A DNA stretch of 64,000 nucleotides. Source: Lytechinus pictus (taxonomy: Eukaryota > Echinodermata > Echinoidea > Temnopleuroida > Toxopneustidae). How positions within the stretch are numbered: position 1 is the stretch's first letter; every line of letters starts with the position of its first letter. The DNA lies in NCBI RefSeq assembly GCF_037042905.1, contig NC_087246.1, positions 38,081,001 to 38,145,000 of the forward strand, read 5' to 3'. The position numbers were made by a program, and so were the translations under genes. This document shows positions 54,101-61,373 of the stretch, one piece after another. The notes beneath the pieces were generated by a model. That model saw only the letters and a list, made by a program, of their open reading frames with translations, ran no database searches and had not been told where the DNA came from.

Positions 54101-57100
54101 GAATTGTCAAAATAATTTTTTTTCAAGGGGTTTCGTTTCACCATGTACTTGTCAAATCACATCAATATCATACATTCTGACAATCATTCTGTTGAGGAAT
54201 TAACATTGCTTCAAAACAAATGTAGATGAAACTGAAGTGCTTGTACATGAGTGGAGCTTTAAATGTACATGTAACTTGTACAGTGTACGACAACATACAG
54301 GCAACATTCAAGATTTCAAAGTCTTTCGAATATCCACCCAGTAGAAGGCCTACAGCAAATTACGTACCTACACACTGCAAAAAGTGAATTTTAATATGGA
54401 ACATTGTAGATCTCTCAACTTGCAACCATCAATATCTATAGGGTCTATTCTACTACCTATTCTTAAATTCAATAAACATGTATGGACTCTATATGGAGGT
54501 ATATATTTTTAGTATGCATAACAAATTTATTTCACTCTGCATGTCAGCAACCTGATTTAAGACACCAGCACCAGTGTCTGGAGTCCCCTAGTGAGCAGTC
54601 ACCATGGAAATTGTAGTTGTCATAGCGACCACATAGCACCATAATAGGGTAGCGAGCACCAAGGTGAAGGATCAAGGAATACTGAAGCATGGGAGGATGA
54701 ATGCTACATATAGAACAGGGTTGTCGTCTGCATTGTTGTTGTCACTAAACTTTAAATTCATGCACTCCAGTACATGTGGGGAGTCCATTTAAAAAATATG
54801 TGCCAATGAGTATTGAAAAGATGAATTAAGGATGACATGAAAATGGTTTTTTAATAATAAAATTAGTGGATGCAAATGATGATGGTCTTGATGGCAGTGT
54901 TAAAATGGTTAAAAGGTGTTGTGGTAAAAAAAAATGTTGATGCTTGTGAAAAAAATTGTTGGTGACGACTGATGATGACAAGGATCAAAATGAAATGGTC
55001 ATGATGATAATGACGAACATACCTTGGTATGATGCTGACAATGCCACACATGTAGGCCTACATTGTACATGTAAATTATATAATCACCATTACGGCCATC
55101 ACCATCATCACCATCATCACCACCATCATCATCATCATCATTATCATCATCATCATCATCATCGACATCATAATCATCATCATCATCCTCGTTATCATCA
55201 CCATCATCATCACCACCAATATCATCATACACCACCACAATCATCATCATTATCACGACCACCATCAACATTACCACCACCATTATCATTCATCATTCAT
55301 CACCACTACCATTTTTCATTACCATCATCATCATAATCGCCATCATCATCACCATCATCATCAACATTGCCATTATCACCACCATTACCATTATCATGAA
55401 TCATCACAACCATCACCATCATCACCACCATCACCACTACCGTCATCATTGCCACTATCAATCATCATCACCATGATCACCCACGATCAAATTCATAACA
55501 CTTCCTTGAAATTTGATGATTTAAAATTGACTAACTTGAATAAATTTTCTGCTCCGACTCTCATCCTCATCTCTTTATTGATCTGTTGGTTCAATCTTTG
55601 TCGTCTATTCTGCATCTTGCTTCTCATAGTCTGATTCAATGGATCACAACCCTGTTCAGAAAAATAAAATGGCGGTTTATAAATTTTGAATTGATTTTTT
55701 TACAAATAAAATACAGACAAAAGCCATAAAATACAAGTCCAAGAAATGGAAAACGTTTCAACTGCAGTCACTATTGAAAATATGTCATACAGATTGATAG
55801 AGTACACATTGGTACAAATGTTCTAAACCTGAATTAATGAGAGACTTGAGACAACTTGGGAGGTAAATTCTGCTTTATGATAAGGTTGAGTATTCAAGAA
55901 CTTTGGAATTTGAACATGTACTGTACACACTGAATCCATGCACACCCTACATGCACATGAAATGACTCATATATTATTCTGGTACTGTAGTGTATGAAAT
56001 TAATATTTAAATTATAGTCTAATGATTTCGAGCCAACAAAATACTTGGATGCTATCACTATATGAAAAAAATTCATGTACATACAGAAGTGTTTTGAAAT
56101 CACTAGTTATATGCCCATAAAAGTGTCATCAAAATAATTTGCAAAAGTGGACTTGAACATTTCAAGGCCCTATGTCCCTATCCCATTTACAGTGGACCTA
56201 TGAAGGATGAGGCCCTGGCTGCTTGAATTGCCCTGAAATATGAAGGCATGAACATCAAATTACCAAACCTATCTACAAGTGGTTCTAGTTTTGATCCAGC
56301 CAGAGGCCTGTCCTAGTCTAATTGCCAACTTGTCTATTTATCATTTGATCTACCATCAGCGCGCCCACTATCCATATGGTCTAACTGCCAGTTTGTCCAC
56401 TCACCATTTCGTCTAATAACCAGTTGGTCTATAAATAGCCATTTGTAGTCCTTAGACCATTTGGTCTAATTTGAGTGTTAATTGGATGAAATGAATGAAA
56501 ATAAAATGGATATTAGACAAACTGGTTATGAGACAAAATGGTCATACATGAACTGGTGCTGGTGATTAGATGAAGTTTTGATTGGACCAAATAATTATTG
56601 GACCAAATAATTATGGGACCAAATGGTTGTTAGACGAAATGGTGGACAGAATGGCATTAGACTAAATGAAGGTAGGCCATGTGGTGAATGGACGAGTTGA
56701 CAGTTTTACCTGTCTGATAATAAATGCAAGTGGACCCAAAAGGCAGAGTAAATGGACAACAATGCAAGCTAGAGTATCACAATTTGGGCAGGCCTCGGAA
56801 AGACCTCAAACCAGCCTTTCACTGTTTGAACAAGGCAAACATGAAACATAGAGGCTGTTCTCACTACGTTCCTAAAACTAGTTTACTGGAAACTAGTTTA
56901 GTGGAAACTAGTTTAACGCGTAGTGAGAACGGTCAAAGCGGTCTTGGAAGCGATCTTCCAAACCAGTTTGGAAAACCACCTCGCGATGTAGTTTTCAAGA
57001 TCGCTTTGCCTCGTTAAACTGGTTTTAGCGTAAGTGAGGACACAACCGTTCTTCGGGAAGCGATCTTCGCACATTTTGAGTGCGCTACTCCACACGACAG

Positions 57101-60100
57101 GTGTAAAATGCCTATGCTGCGGTTTCGAATTTCGCGCGAAACGTGTCACCCCACTGAGAGCGTTTCCATAGCAACAAGAGCGCTTTACGTGAAGTGATTT
57201 TGAAAACCACTTTCGTGTGATCAAGTGGGAACGCTAGCAAAGCGATCTTCCAAAGTGGTTTCCTGAATCGGTTTCCAGTAAACTAGTTTTAGAAAGCATA
57301 ATGAGAATGGCCTCTTGGTCTAATAGTACCAAAATCATATTGAAATTTGAAAACCCTCGTTTCACTCCAAATGTCACTAAAAAAACATTAGGCCTACAAT
57401 TGAAAATTAACACAAATACAGACAGTAAAACTCACAATCATTTTCCCATATTGGCAGTAAACGAGTCGCTCAAAATCAGTTCATGTACTGCTGTGGCTAT
57501 ATCCCACACCATATATACACTCCCAGTGAGACAGTCAGCGACTGGTTTTATATGTAATGCTCTCATCTACGTATTTGACTGTCAATCAGATATTTGGCCT
57601 ACTCTAAATTCCTGCTATCACATGAAGCATGATATGGTATTGTTTGCATATTCATGACATCATCTTTGTATTATTTACATATTCAATGAGTTTTTAGGGA
57701 CTAGTACTGTATAATGTACCCCCACCCCTTTAAACCCATATAAACACAAAGAAGAAAACAAAATTGTAAATTCATTCTCATTTCATTATACATGTATTTC
57801 AATAAACATAAAATCATTTAAAACAAACATTATGAAGTCCTACAATGTACCAATATACTGTAAGTTGTTCACAGACAGCAGACCTTTTAAAATGTGAAGG
57901 AAAAAATTACGGTCTCAATCATTTGTAGATTTGATTTTGTCTCGCCTGCATAGCATAGCCGCTTTTCTGACAGCGACGGCGACGGCATCAACATCACATT
58001 TTGTCCTAAACTCCTAAGGTTAAGTTTTTGAAATGACATCATAACTTAGAAAGTATATGGACCTAGTTCATGAAACTTACACAAATAAGGGTAATGAATT
58101 ATCACTAAACATACTGAAAAAATTTTAAGTCACATGACCAAGGTCACAGGTCATTTATGGTCAATGGACTTTGGCATGTTATTGTTAGGGGTATTTGTTG
58201 AATTTCCATTGTAACTTTAGATTTTTATGGAGTTTGTTTATAAAACTTGGACATGATAGTAATCAAGTATCACTGAATATCCTGTGAGAGTTTCAGGTCA
58301 CATGACCAAGGTCAAAAGTCAATTACAATAGGGTCAATGAACTTTGGCCATGTTGGGGGGTATTTATTGAATTACCATCGTAACTTTAAAAGTTTATGGA
58401 TCTAGTTCATAAAACTTTATAGACATAAGAGAGTAATCAAGTACATGTATCATTGAACATCCTGTACGAGTTTCAGGTAACATGACTAAGGTCTAAGGTC
58501 ATTTAGGGTCAATGAGCTTTGGTCATGTTGGTGGTATTTGTTGAATTGGCATCATAACTTAGACAGTGTATGGATCTAGTTCATGAAACATAGACATAAG
58601 GGTAATCAAGTATGATTGCTTTGCACACATCTTAGATCACATGATCATGGTCAAAGGTCATTTTGGGTCAAAGGTCATTTTGGGTCAATGGACATACAGT
58701 ATATTATCATATGAATGTTTTCTTTTGTGAATGATTATTCAATAGCTGTTTTCAAAGTCAGCACTGGTGCTATATCGAATAGCGTAATCCAGGCGAGACT
58801 GCAAGAGGCGTTCCACTTGTTTTAATATGTGCTTAGATATTTGTAAAACAACACTATGTATTAAACAAAATAATAAAGATTTGTGCAGAGTACAGTACAC
58901 AATATGGTAATAATTTTGCTCCATGATATTATAAAGTGCTAATTTTTTAGCTTAATTCAATCAAACACTAACATTTGATTATGAAGTCATGTTACACAGA
59001 ATACTACCAATGTTGTCAAATAGCATATTGCATACATGTAGATTGAGAAACCTCTCTTGGGAGTTAACACATAGGATTTTCAAACCCGACCTTGTATGTA
59101 TCTCTTAATATCCCTATAATAAGATCAGTCTGCTAAAAATAATCCTTTAATTAATGAGTGTCTCTTAAAGTTACAAGGTAACTAACTCCTGATGTTTTAA
59201 TTGTACAGTGTTAAAGTAACCTGAGCCCTGGTGATTGAGACAGAATGATCAATGTGAGGAAACATAATCAGTAATAAAGCGATCAAGTTGCATTCTACGA
59301 TACTTCTAAAGGGAAGTCCAATCTGACAGTCTTGAATGCAAAACAACAATAACATTGACAAAAAAAAAAGATAACATCTCTTACATGAAGGTTTGGCAAA
59401 ACCTACCAAAGAATATTTAATCTACATTGTATTTGTACTTCAAAATGATGGTTCCAATTTTGTCACATGTGAGCTCAGCACTCCCAATATGTCAAGTCCA
59501 AATGCCCTTTTCTCAGAAAATTTCGATTCATTAGGTCCTGCAGTACATGTATGTCATCAAACATGCAAATGATCATGAACCATTAATATATGAAATTTAG
59601 GAGGCAGGGTAGCTTCATGTACAACACATGGCAGATGTCACAAAATCAAAACTTTGTAAAATCAAATAATTTCTCTGACTATATACATGTAGCTGTTTGC
59701 TGCAGTATATGTACATTGTTCTGCATCAATGTATAATATCATATTTCCTTATTTTACACTATTTTTAAACAAACTTCACATAGATGATAGTGATAAAATA
59801 CAGCTTTCAATTTTAGAATGATCCGTCATTCAAACCTTGAGCTAAACATGTGATTTTTTTTTTTTTTTTCCAGACATCAAAACAGGGTGTTGTACAAAAA
59901 CACAATATGAATGAATGACAATCATCTGTTTTAACTATAACTTCTGGCAATGGCATGTTGGCTTCTTTCTTTCAATGTCAACGTCTGTCGATCAGAGATC
60001 AAGGATTTTGACACGGTGAAGACCTATCCGGTGGGTGTGTACAAGCTAAACTGATTTAAAGGCCAAGTCCACCCCTGAACCCCAACAATATTCCAGAAGA

Positions 60101-61373
60101 GAAATGTATTTCAGACAAGCATAAGCAATATTAAAGTTTTATAATTTGGGCATATCATGGTCAGTGTGCAAGCAGGGGAACGTAAAGATACAATGTAGTT
60201 GGAACTTGGATTACATGTACTGTAATATCATAAAATCAAGCGCTACTTCTTTTTTATCAATTATCAATTATGCTGGGTTTTTTTTTCAAAACTGGTAAAA
60301 ATAAAGGATTTCAACAAAATCAAACTAACTCATGATTTTACATTTTCTATAAGGAATCAAGCCATACTATAGGACTAGACTAGGTCTACATATTTTACAT
60401 TTTTATTGGAGGAAAGAATTAAAATATATTTAAAGCTTATACATACCGGTATACATTACACAATAAATAATGTGTGACTTGACATCAAAAATAAATAGTT
60501 GTGTTTCATTATACAAAAGATTTGATATATTTCAACAAAAAGTCCTGGTGGTAGATTTGATTTATAACTGCTTACATTAAAGCCTGTGAACATGGTCTAA
60601 GGATTTGGTAATTTAAAGGTCAATAATGTATAGGCTAAGGCTAGATCTACTACTAGATTATCTATTAACTCTTTGCACACTGAATTAATATTGGGGGATA
60701 TAATGACAATTGTTTCCATGTTATTTTCTTTAATTTAAGATATCCATATTGCACCATTTATACTTATTATTATTACATAAATCTAGATATTATCCAAGAA
60801 CTATTGCCTTAAATTATTAATTAGCTGATCTAATTTGATGGTAGTGGAGAAAACTGATCATTACAAATACAATTGATGAATTTCATTGTACAAACGCGTC
60901 AAATTGCAACATCAGCGCGCAAAAGGGTTAATAATCTAACATTCACATCTTTAACAAGTGTTGTGGCCCTTAAACTTTTTTTTTCATCTGTCATCGATCT
61001 AGGACTAGGCTCCCTTTCATTCAATTTTGAGATAAATGAAATAAAAAGACAAAGATACTGACTAAAAAAAAAAGAAACACACAAGTGCAATTACTCCAAT
61101 CTGATGGAACATTATAACAACATGGACCTAGTTCATGATCATTATGACCTTAACACAAACATCGACTCCACCCATCAACATACCACTCAAAACGATCCTG
61201 CCTAAACCGTCGACAAACGGCTACTCATCACCGCCGCTGTGCATCGCGATACCAATAGAATAGAAACCGCAGCATGCAGCAGCAGCCGCCGAAATTTTAA
61301 CATCTAAATGTATTACCTTTCTTCTTGGCGGATCGTTTTCCTGATCTCCAACCCGGGTGTCAATAATCTCCAT
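21912..61373 (-). CDS. RHPN2: Rhophilin-2-like Rho-GTPase-binding protein (complete coding span, 14 exons)
   Basis: Rhophilins bind GTP-loaded Rho through an HR1 coiled coil and act as scaffolds at the actin cytoskeleton. Coding exons in gene order: 61317-61373, 55536-55651, 47312-47516, 45511-45588, 44011-44135, 33049-33157, 27888-28037, 27387-27482, 26384-26549, 25320-25427, 24512-24706, 24029-24105, 22792-22938, 21912-22397. They join in frame into 704 residues (human RHPN2 is near 686). HR1 is about residues 20-97 ([34 protein letters not shown]). A linker [11 protein letters not shown] leads into BRO1, about residues 108-480, containing [21 protein letters not shown] and [14 protein letters not shown] is about 508-585, with the carboxylate-binding loop GYGF at 520-523. 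A Ser/Lys-rich tail ends in AGLY. All introns are GT-AG. The start is backed by an in-frame TGA two codons upstream. Rhophilin-1 is the alternative paralogue name. Confidence 0.95.
22792..22938 (-). CDS. RHPN2: RHPN2 coding exon 13 (PDZ, first half)
   Basis: Forty-nine codons (495-543): [16 protein letters not shown], then [24 protein letters not shown] is the ligand carboxylate-binding loop of a PDZ domain. GPLSVFSANKRWTPPR is the equivalent human segment. GTGTAG acceptor, GTAAGT donor. Confidence 0.97.
23142..23765. repeat. Direct duplication (period 366 bp) in RHPN2 intron 12
   Basis: AGTAGGCAAATAATCATTG begins at 23142 and again at 23508. About 250 bases are shared, to ACTTCTCTACNGTAAG. 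Each unit contains a hairpin: AAACTATCACTTTCGAGGC and TGGATGTA pair with TACATCCAGCTCGCC and its continuation. The second unit has lost part of the right arm. Confidence 0.88.
24029..24105 (-). CDS. RHPN2: RHPN2 coding exon 12 (BRO1-PDZ linker)
   Basis: A 77-base exon completes residue 469 and encodes 470-494: [18 protein letters not shown] then DIFHNL. It matches the linker I-LP-F-KL-V-DFFQKL of vertebrate RHPN2. TTTTCAG acceptor, GTAAGG donor, phase 0 end. Confidence 0.93.
24512..24706 (-). CDS. RHPN2: RHPN2 coding exon 11 (BRO1 C-terminal helices)
   Basis: The exon encodes residues 404-468 plus one base. It reads [20 protein letters not shown], then [18 protein letters not shown], then an acidic [16 protein letters not shown]. 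The pattern GK-HLR-A-HEE-R----LRKI--L--VL matches rhophilins. CTCCAG acceptor, GTAAGG donor. Confidence 0.95.
24845..25016. mobile_element. Palindromic MITE in RHPN2 intron 10 (172 bp)
   Basis: The arms of about 66 bases run GGGGCCATTTCATAAAGCTG, TTCGTAAGTTAAGAGCGACT and onward to GGATCACCAGTCGTTC, returning as the complement to AACGGCCCCC at 25016. A loop around TTACGCGCGTAA separates them. Confidence 0.85.
25320..25427 (-). CDS. RHPN2: RHPN2 coding exon 10 (BRO1)
   Basis: The exon encodes residues 368-403 plus one base, including [20 protein letters not shown] and [11 protein letters not shown]. This part is less conserved between phyla. Frame continuity with both neighbours and GT/AG borders support it. 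CTACAG acceptor, GTGAGT donor. Confidence 0.92.
25428..27386 (-). other. RHPN2 introns 8 and 9
   Basis: Intron 9 (25428-26383) and intron 8 (26550-27386) flank exon 9. They are AT-rich; I recognise no repeat family or alternative exon in them. Confidence 0.5.
26384..26549 (-). CDS. RHPN2: RHPN2 coding exon 9 (BRO1)
   Basis: The exon encodes residues 313-367 plus one base. It contains [20 protein letters not shown] and [30 protein letters not shown] is the corresponding vertebrate pattern, so this is the conserved BRO1 C-lobe. TTTTAG acceptor, GTATGT donor. Confidence 0.95.
27387..27482 (-). CDS. RHPN2: RHPN2 coding exon 8 (BRO1)
   Basis: Thirty-two codons (281-312): [19 protein letters not shown] then a helix ending RVAKEASV. 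It continues the BRO1 superhelix. TTCTAG acceptor and GTAAGT donor, phase 0 at both ends, so it could be skipped without a frameshift. Confidence 0.95.
27888..28037 (-). CDS. RHPN2: RHPN2 coding exon 7 (BRO1)
   Basis: Fifty codons (231-280) begin [20 protein letters not shown] and continue [19 protein letters not shown]. The F-AAG-F-YL-E-F-H-PS-DMS signature is the central BRO1 helix pair. TATACAG acceptor, GTAAGT donor; the next exon supplies [10 protein letters not shown], completing the family motif MLAQAQE. Confidence 0.96.
28038..33048 (-). other. RHPN2 intron 6 (5.0 kb)
   Basis: Holds a small hAT-like MITE at 29718-29875 and a diverged direct duplication of about 75 bases: TTCACAGGGTAANAATGA and GGCATCCTTCACACCAGTC recur near 31437-31505 and 31737-31803. 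Open frames on either strand here show no family resemblance. Confidence 0.55.
29718..29875. mobile_element. Small hAT-like MITE (158 bp) in RHPN2 intron 6
   Basis: CAGGGGCCGCGGA at 29718 and TCCGCGGCCCCTG ending at 29875 are perfect 13-base inverted repeats. AAAAT stands on both sides. The phrase AAAGTGGGGGGGGGGCT occurs twice inside. Confidence 0.8.
33049..33157 (-). CDS. RHPN2: RHPN2 coding exon 6 (BRO1)
   Basis: The exon completes Trp194 and encodes 195-230. It reads [20 protein letters not shown] then [22 protein letters not shown] and E-KASVLFN-GALYTQIG are the matching family patterns. Preceded by the longest intron (10.9 kb). TACTACAG acceptor, GTTGGT donor. Confidence 0.95.
34195..34265 (-). 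mobile_element. Possible LINE 3' UTR remnant
   Basis: On the - strand: GAGGGCTCAGTTGTAAAGCA, then a T-run, then GGACTACCCTCCACC before an AT-rich tail. The arrangement resembles the LINE 3' end at 36840-36890. No coding part is visible. Confidence 0.3.
35840..36120. repeat. Dispersed repeat in RHPN2 intron 5
   Basis: Contains CACCGAAGGTG, CAAATTTCATGAGAATTC, a CCCGCCCGACCGACTGAC run and TTTGTAGGGGTTATAATGAG. The composition and the GACC-type run look like a repeat unit. Boundaries are uncertain and I found no second copy in the window. Confidence 0.35.
36640..37095 (+). mobile_element. LINE 3' end fragment in RHPN2 intron 5
   Basis: The segment TTTTTTGAGGGGCCCACATT-GTACAAGCATTGCTTTTTAG leads to a tail GAAATAAATAAATTTGAATTGAAA. 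A related segment lies inverted at 3721-3765. No RT reading frame is kept. Confidence 0.45.
38654..39250. mobile_element. Fold-back MITE, family C copy 1 (decayed right end)
   Basis: Starts TTAAAGGGATGTTCCGGGCTGAAA at 38654. Inside are TTAGGTGGGCTGAAGATGTC and, inverted near 39020-39060, ACAAGTGGGGATATGACATC. The right terminus near 39200-39250 is too mutated to place exactly. Compare 42128-42731. Confidence 0.7.
39762..39928. mobile_element. Palindromic MITE in RHPN2 intron 5 (167 bp)
   Basis: TAATACCTTGGTCACATTTG at the left pairs with CAAATGTGACCGAGGTATTA at the right. Pairing continues through GGCGAGTCGATAACAGCCGT and its complement. Arms about 70 bases. Confidence 0.85.
42128..42731. 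mobile_element. Fold-back MITE, family C copy 2 (about 604 bp)
   Basis: Left end AAAGGAATAGTCCGGGCTGA, right end CCTGGACCATCCCTTTAA. Inner blocks TGCTGAAAATTTCATCAAAA and TCGGATAACAAATAACAAAG return inverted as TTTGATCAAATTTTCAGCA near 42650. TTAA is kept on the right; the left TTAA is mutated. The core block is shared with family B. Confidence 0.85.
44011..44135 (-). CDS. RHPN2: RHPN2 coding exon 5 (BRO1)
   Basis: The exon encodes residues 153-193 plus two bases of Trp194. It reads [20 protein letters not shown], then [16 protein letters not shown]. The RFFPP motif and the following YFHW are BRO1 hallmarks. TTGCAG acceptor, GTGAGT donor. Confidence 0.96.
44669..44796. mobile_element. Small MITE in RHPN2 intron 4
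   Basis: GGCCCGTAACCCAAAGCTTAG at the left and CTAACCTTTGTGTTACGGGAC at the right are inverted repeats, with AGCAATGATCGTAGAACA between. It lies between exons 5 and 4, beside the larger palindrome. Confidence 0.65.
45029..45448. repeat. Near-perfect 420-bp palindrome in RHPN2 intron 4
   Basis: The left arm 45029-45219 and the right arm 45257-45448 are about 190 bases each, roughly 90% complementary by eye. Matching landmarks are CACAAAGGTGGTTTTGAAAA, GTCCATGGTTTATGCAGATT and GCGCGCTTTTGTCACAGTGC. The palindrome ends 62 bases before the exon 4 donor side at 45511. Confidence 0.92.
45511..45588 (-). CDS. RHPN2: RHPN2 coding exon 4 (BRO1 N-terminus)
   Basis: Twenty-six codons (127-152) read [18 protein letters not shown] and on to FAELRQ. 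The match to the family pattern D-ILEHY-DG-YE-EI-L-DLRQ is close. TTTTACAG acceptor, GTGAGA donor, phase 0 at both ends. Confidence 0.96.
45589..47311 (-). other. RHPN2 intron 3
   Basis: Contains a 402-bp MITE at 46196-46597. The remainder is AT-rich, with no recognised exon. Confidence 0.5.
46196..46597. mobile_element. MITE with 25-bp inverted ends in RHPN2 intron 3
   Basis: ATACCCCTTTCATAAACCCA at the left and TGGGTTTATGAAAGGGGTAT at the right are perfect inverted ends. Internal AATAATGCGGATAATT and ATTATCCGCATTA phrases recur in both orientations. No coding capacity for a transposase. Confidence 0.88.
47312..47516 (-). CDS. RHPN2: RHPN2 coding exon 3 (HR1 end and linker to BRO1)
   Basis: The exon encodes residues 58-126. 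It reads [19 protein letters not shown], then [20 protein letters not shown], then [15 protein letters not shown]. It completes HR1 and carries the strongly conserved [11 protein letters not shown] that precedes the BRO1 domain. The acceptor is TTCTAG and the donor GTAAGT. Confidence 0.96.
48090..48212. repeat. (AATC)n / (ATTC)n microsatellite
   Basis: Runs of ATTC, then about eighteen AATC units with one interruption, then ATTC again. The INQS-type reading frame across it is an artefact. Confidence 0.95.
50091..50683. mobile_element. Fold-back MITE, family A copy 2 (593 bp, TTAA ends)
   Basis: Starts TTAAAAGGAGAATGAAACCC and ends GTTTCATTCTCCTTTAA. Internal blocks GAAAGTTATGAGCATTTGAA and GATCCTCCTATTGGCAATGC correspond to those of the copy at 16181-16773 and return inverted near 50510-50575. 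The length equals copy 1. Confidence 0.88.
51654..52275. mobile_element. Fold-back MITE, family B copy 1
   Basis: Left end TTAAAGGTCAAGTCCACCTC; right end GGGGTGGACTTGTCC, after which the TTAA is lost. Inner arm blocks are TGCTGAAAATTTCATCAAAA, AAAATAAGAAAGTTATGACA and GATGATGTCCCTCACTCACT, each returning inverted on the right side. A second copy lies at 63233-63846. Confidence 0.85.
52577..52928 (+). mobile_element. tRNA-derived SINE with LINE-like 3' tail
   Basis: The head resembles a tRNA: A box TGGTGTAGCGG at 52587-52597, a CTTGTAA loop that would give a Thr-type TGT anticodon, and B box GTTCGAATCCC at 52632-52642. A body with CCAGGGAGTGGAG follows, then a tail TGTAAAGCGCTTAGAGACG and AAGCGCTATATAAATGCGG ending in (ATT)n. 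Such tails are used by L2/CR1-like LINEs. It is not an intact tRNA gene: the anticodon stem is mispaired and no acceptor stem closes. Confidence 0.85.
55080..55485. repeat. (CAT/CAC)n trinucleotide tract in RHPN2 intron 2
   Basis: About 400 bases of CATCAC- and CATTAT-type triplets with interruptions. On the coding strand this is (GAT/GTG)n beginning about 55 bases after the exon 2 donor at 55535. His-rich and Asp-rich open frames across it are artefacts. Confidence 0.95.
55536..55651 (-). CDS. RHPN2: RHPN2 coding exon 2 (HR1, first half)
   Basis: The exon encodes residues 20-57 plus two bases of Lys58, beginning [18 protein letters not shown] and continuing through [15 protein letters not shown]. 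This is the start of the Rho-binding HR1 coiled coil. The acceptor is TGAACAG and the donor GTTAGT. A 400-bp GAT/ATG microsatellite begins about 55 bases into the downstream intron. Confidence 0.95.
56305..56690. repeat. Array of short GGTCTAAT motifs switching orientation
   Basis: Motifs such as TTGATCTACCATC, ATGGTCTAACTGCCAGTTTG and CATTTCGTCTAATAACCAG run forward to about 56470. After the centre ACCATTTGGTCTAATTTGAG they run inverted as TTAGACAAACTGGTTATGAG and GGACCAAATGGTTGTTAGAC. Units are about 20-30 bases with variable spacing. Confidence 0.75.
56851..57314. mobile_element. MITE with about 45-bp inverted ends in RHPN2 intron 1
   Basis: GAGGCTGTTCTCACTACG and CTAAAACTAGTTTACTGGAA at the left return as TTCCAGTAAACTAGTTTTAG and ATGAGAATGGCCTC at the right. 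Internal AGCGATCTTCCAAA and GTTTTCAAAATC-type phrases also occur in both orientations. CpG-rich compared with its surroundings. Confidence 0.85.
57949..58825. repeat. Satellite-like element: four diverged units inside GTCTCGCCTG inverted ends
   Basis: GTCTCGCCTG at 57949-57958 and CAGGCGAGAC at 58790-58799 bound the array. Inside, units of about 160-180 bases each contain ATGGATCTAGTTCATGAAAC, GTAATCAAGTATCA, CACATGACCAAGGTCA and GGTCAATGAACTTTGG. Each unit carries an AGGTCA-N-AGGTCA-like site at 58141, 58309, 58489 and 58648/58665. The right end through AGAGGCGTTCCACTTG at 58804-58820 is related to the inverse of 23393-23475. Confidence 0.85.
61317..61373 (-). CDS. RHPN2: RHPN2 coding exon 1 (start codon)
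   Basis: The ATG is at 61373-61371; the exon reads [19 protein letters not shown] and ends at AAAG|GTAATA. An in-frame TGA at 61379-61377 supports this start. The codons are variable in the family, but the RRK|GCDP junction matches the RKGCNP seen in vertebrate rhophilin-2. Phase 0 end. Confidence 0.82.

Larger units (their letters stand above)
47517..55535 (-). other. RHPN2 intron 2 (8.0 kb)
   Basis: Contains an (AATC)n microsatellite, two fold-back MITEs, a tRNA-derived SINE and a long GAT/ATG microsatellite, each annotated separately. No further exon recognised. Confidence 0.55.
55652..61316 (-). other. RHPN2 intron 1 (5.7 kb)
   Basis: Contains an interspersed TTTGGTCTAAT motif array, a 464-bp MITE, a satellite-like array with DR1 sites, and a single family B end at about 60059 (AAAGGCCAAGTCCACCCCTG). 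The rest is AT-rich. No alternative first exon recognised. Confidence 0.55.

Noticed and set aside
54956-55336. His-rich frame on + and Asp-rich frame on -
   Set aside because: Translations of the CAT/CAC trinucleotide tract inside an RHPN2 intron.
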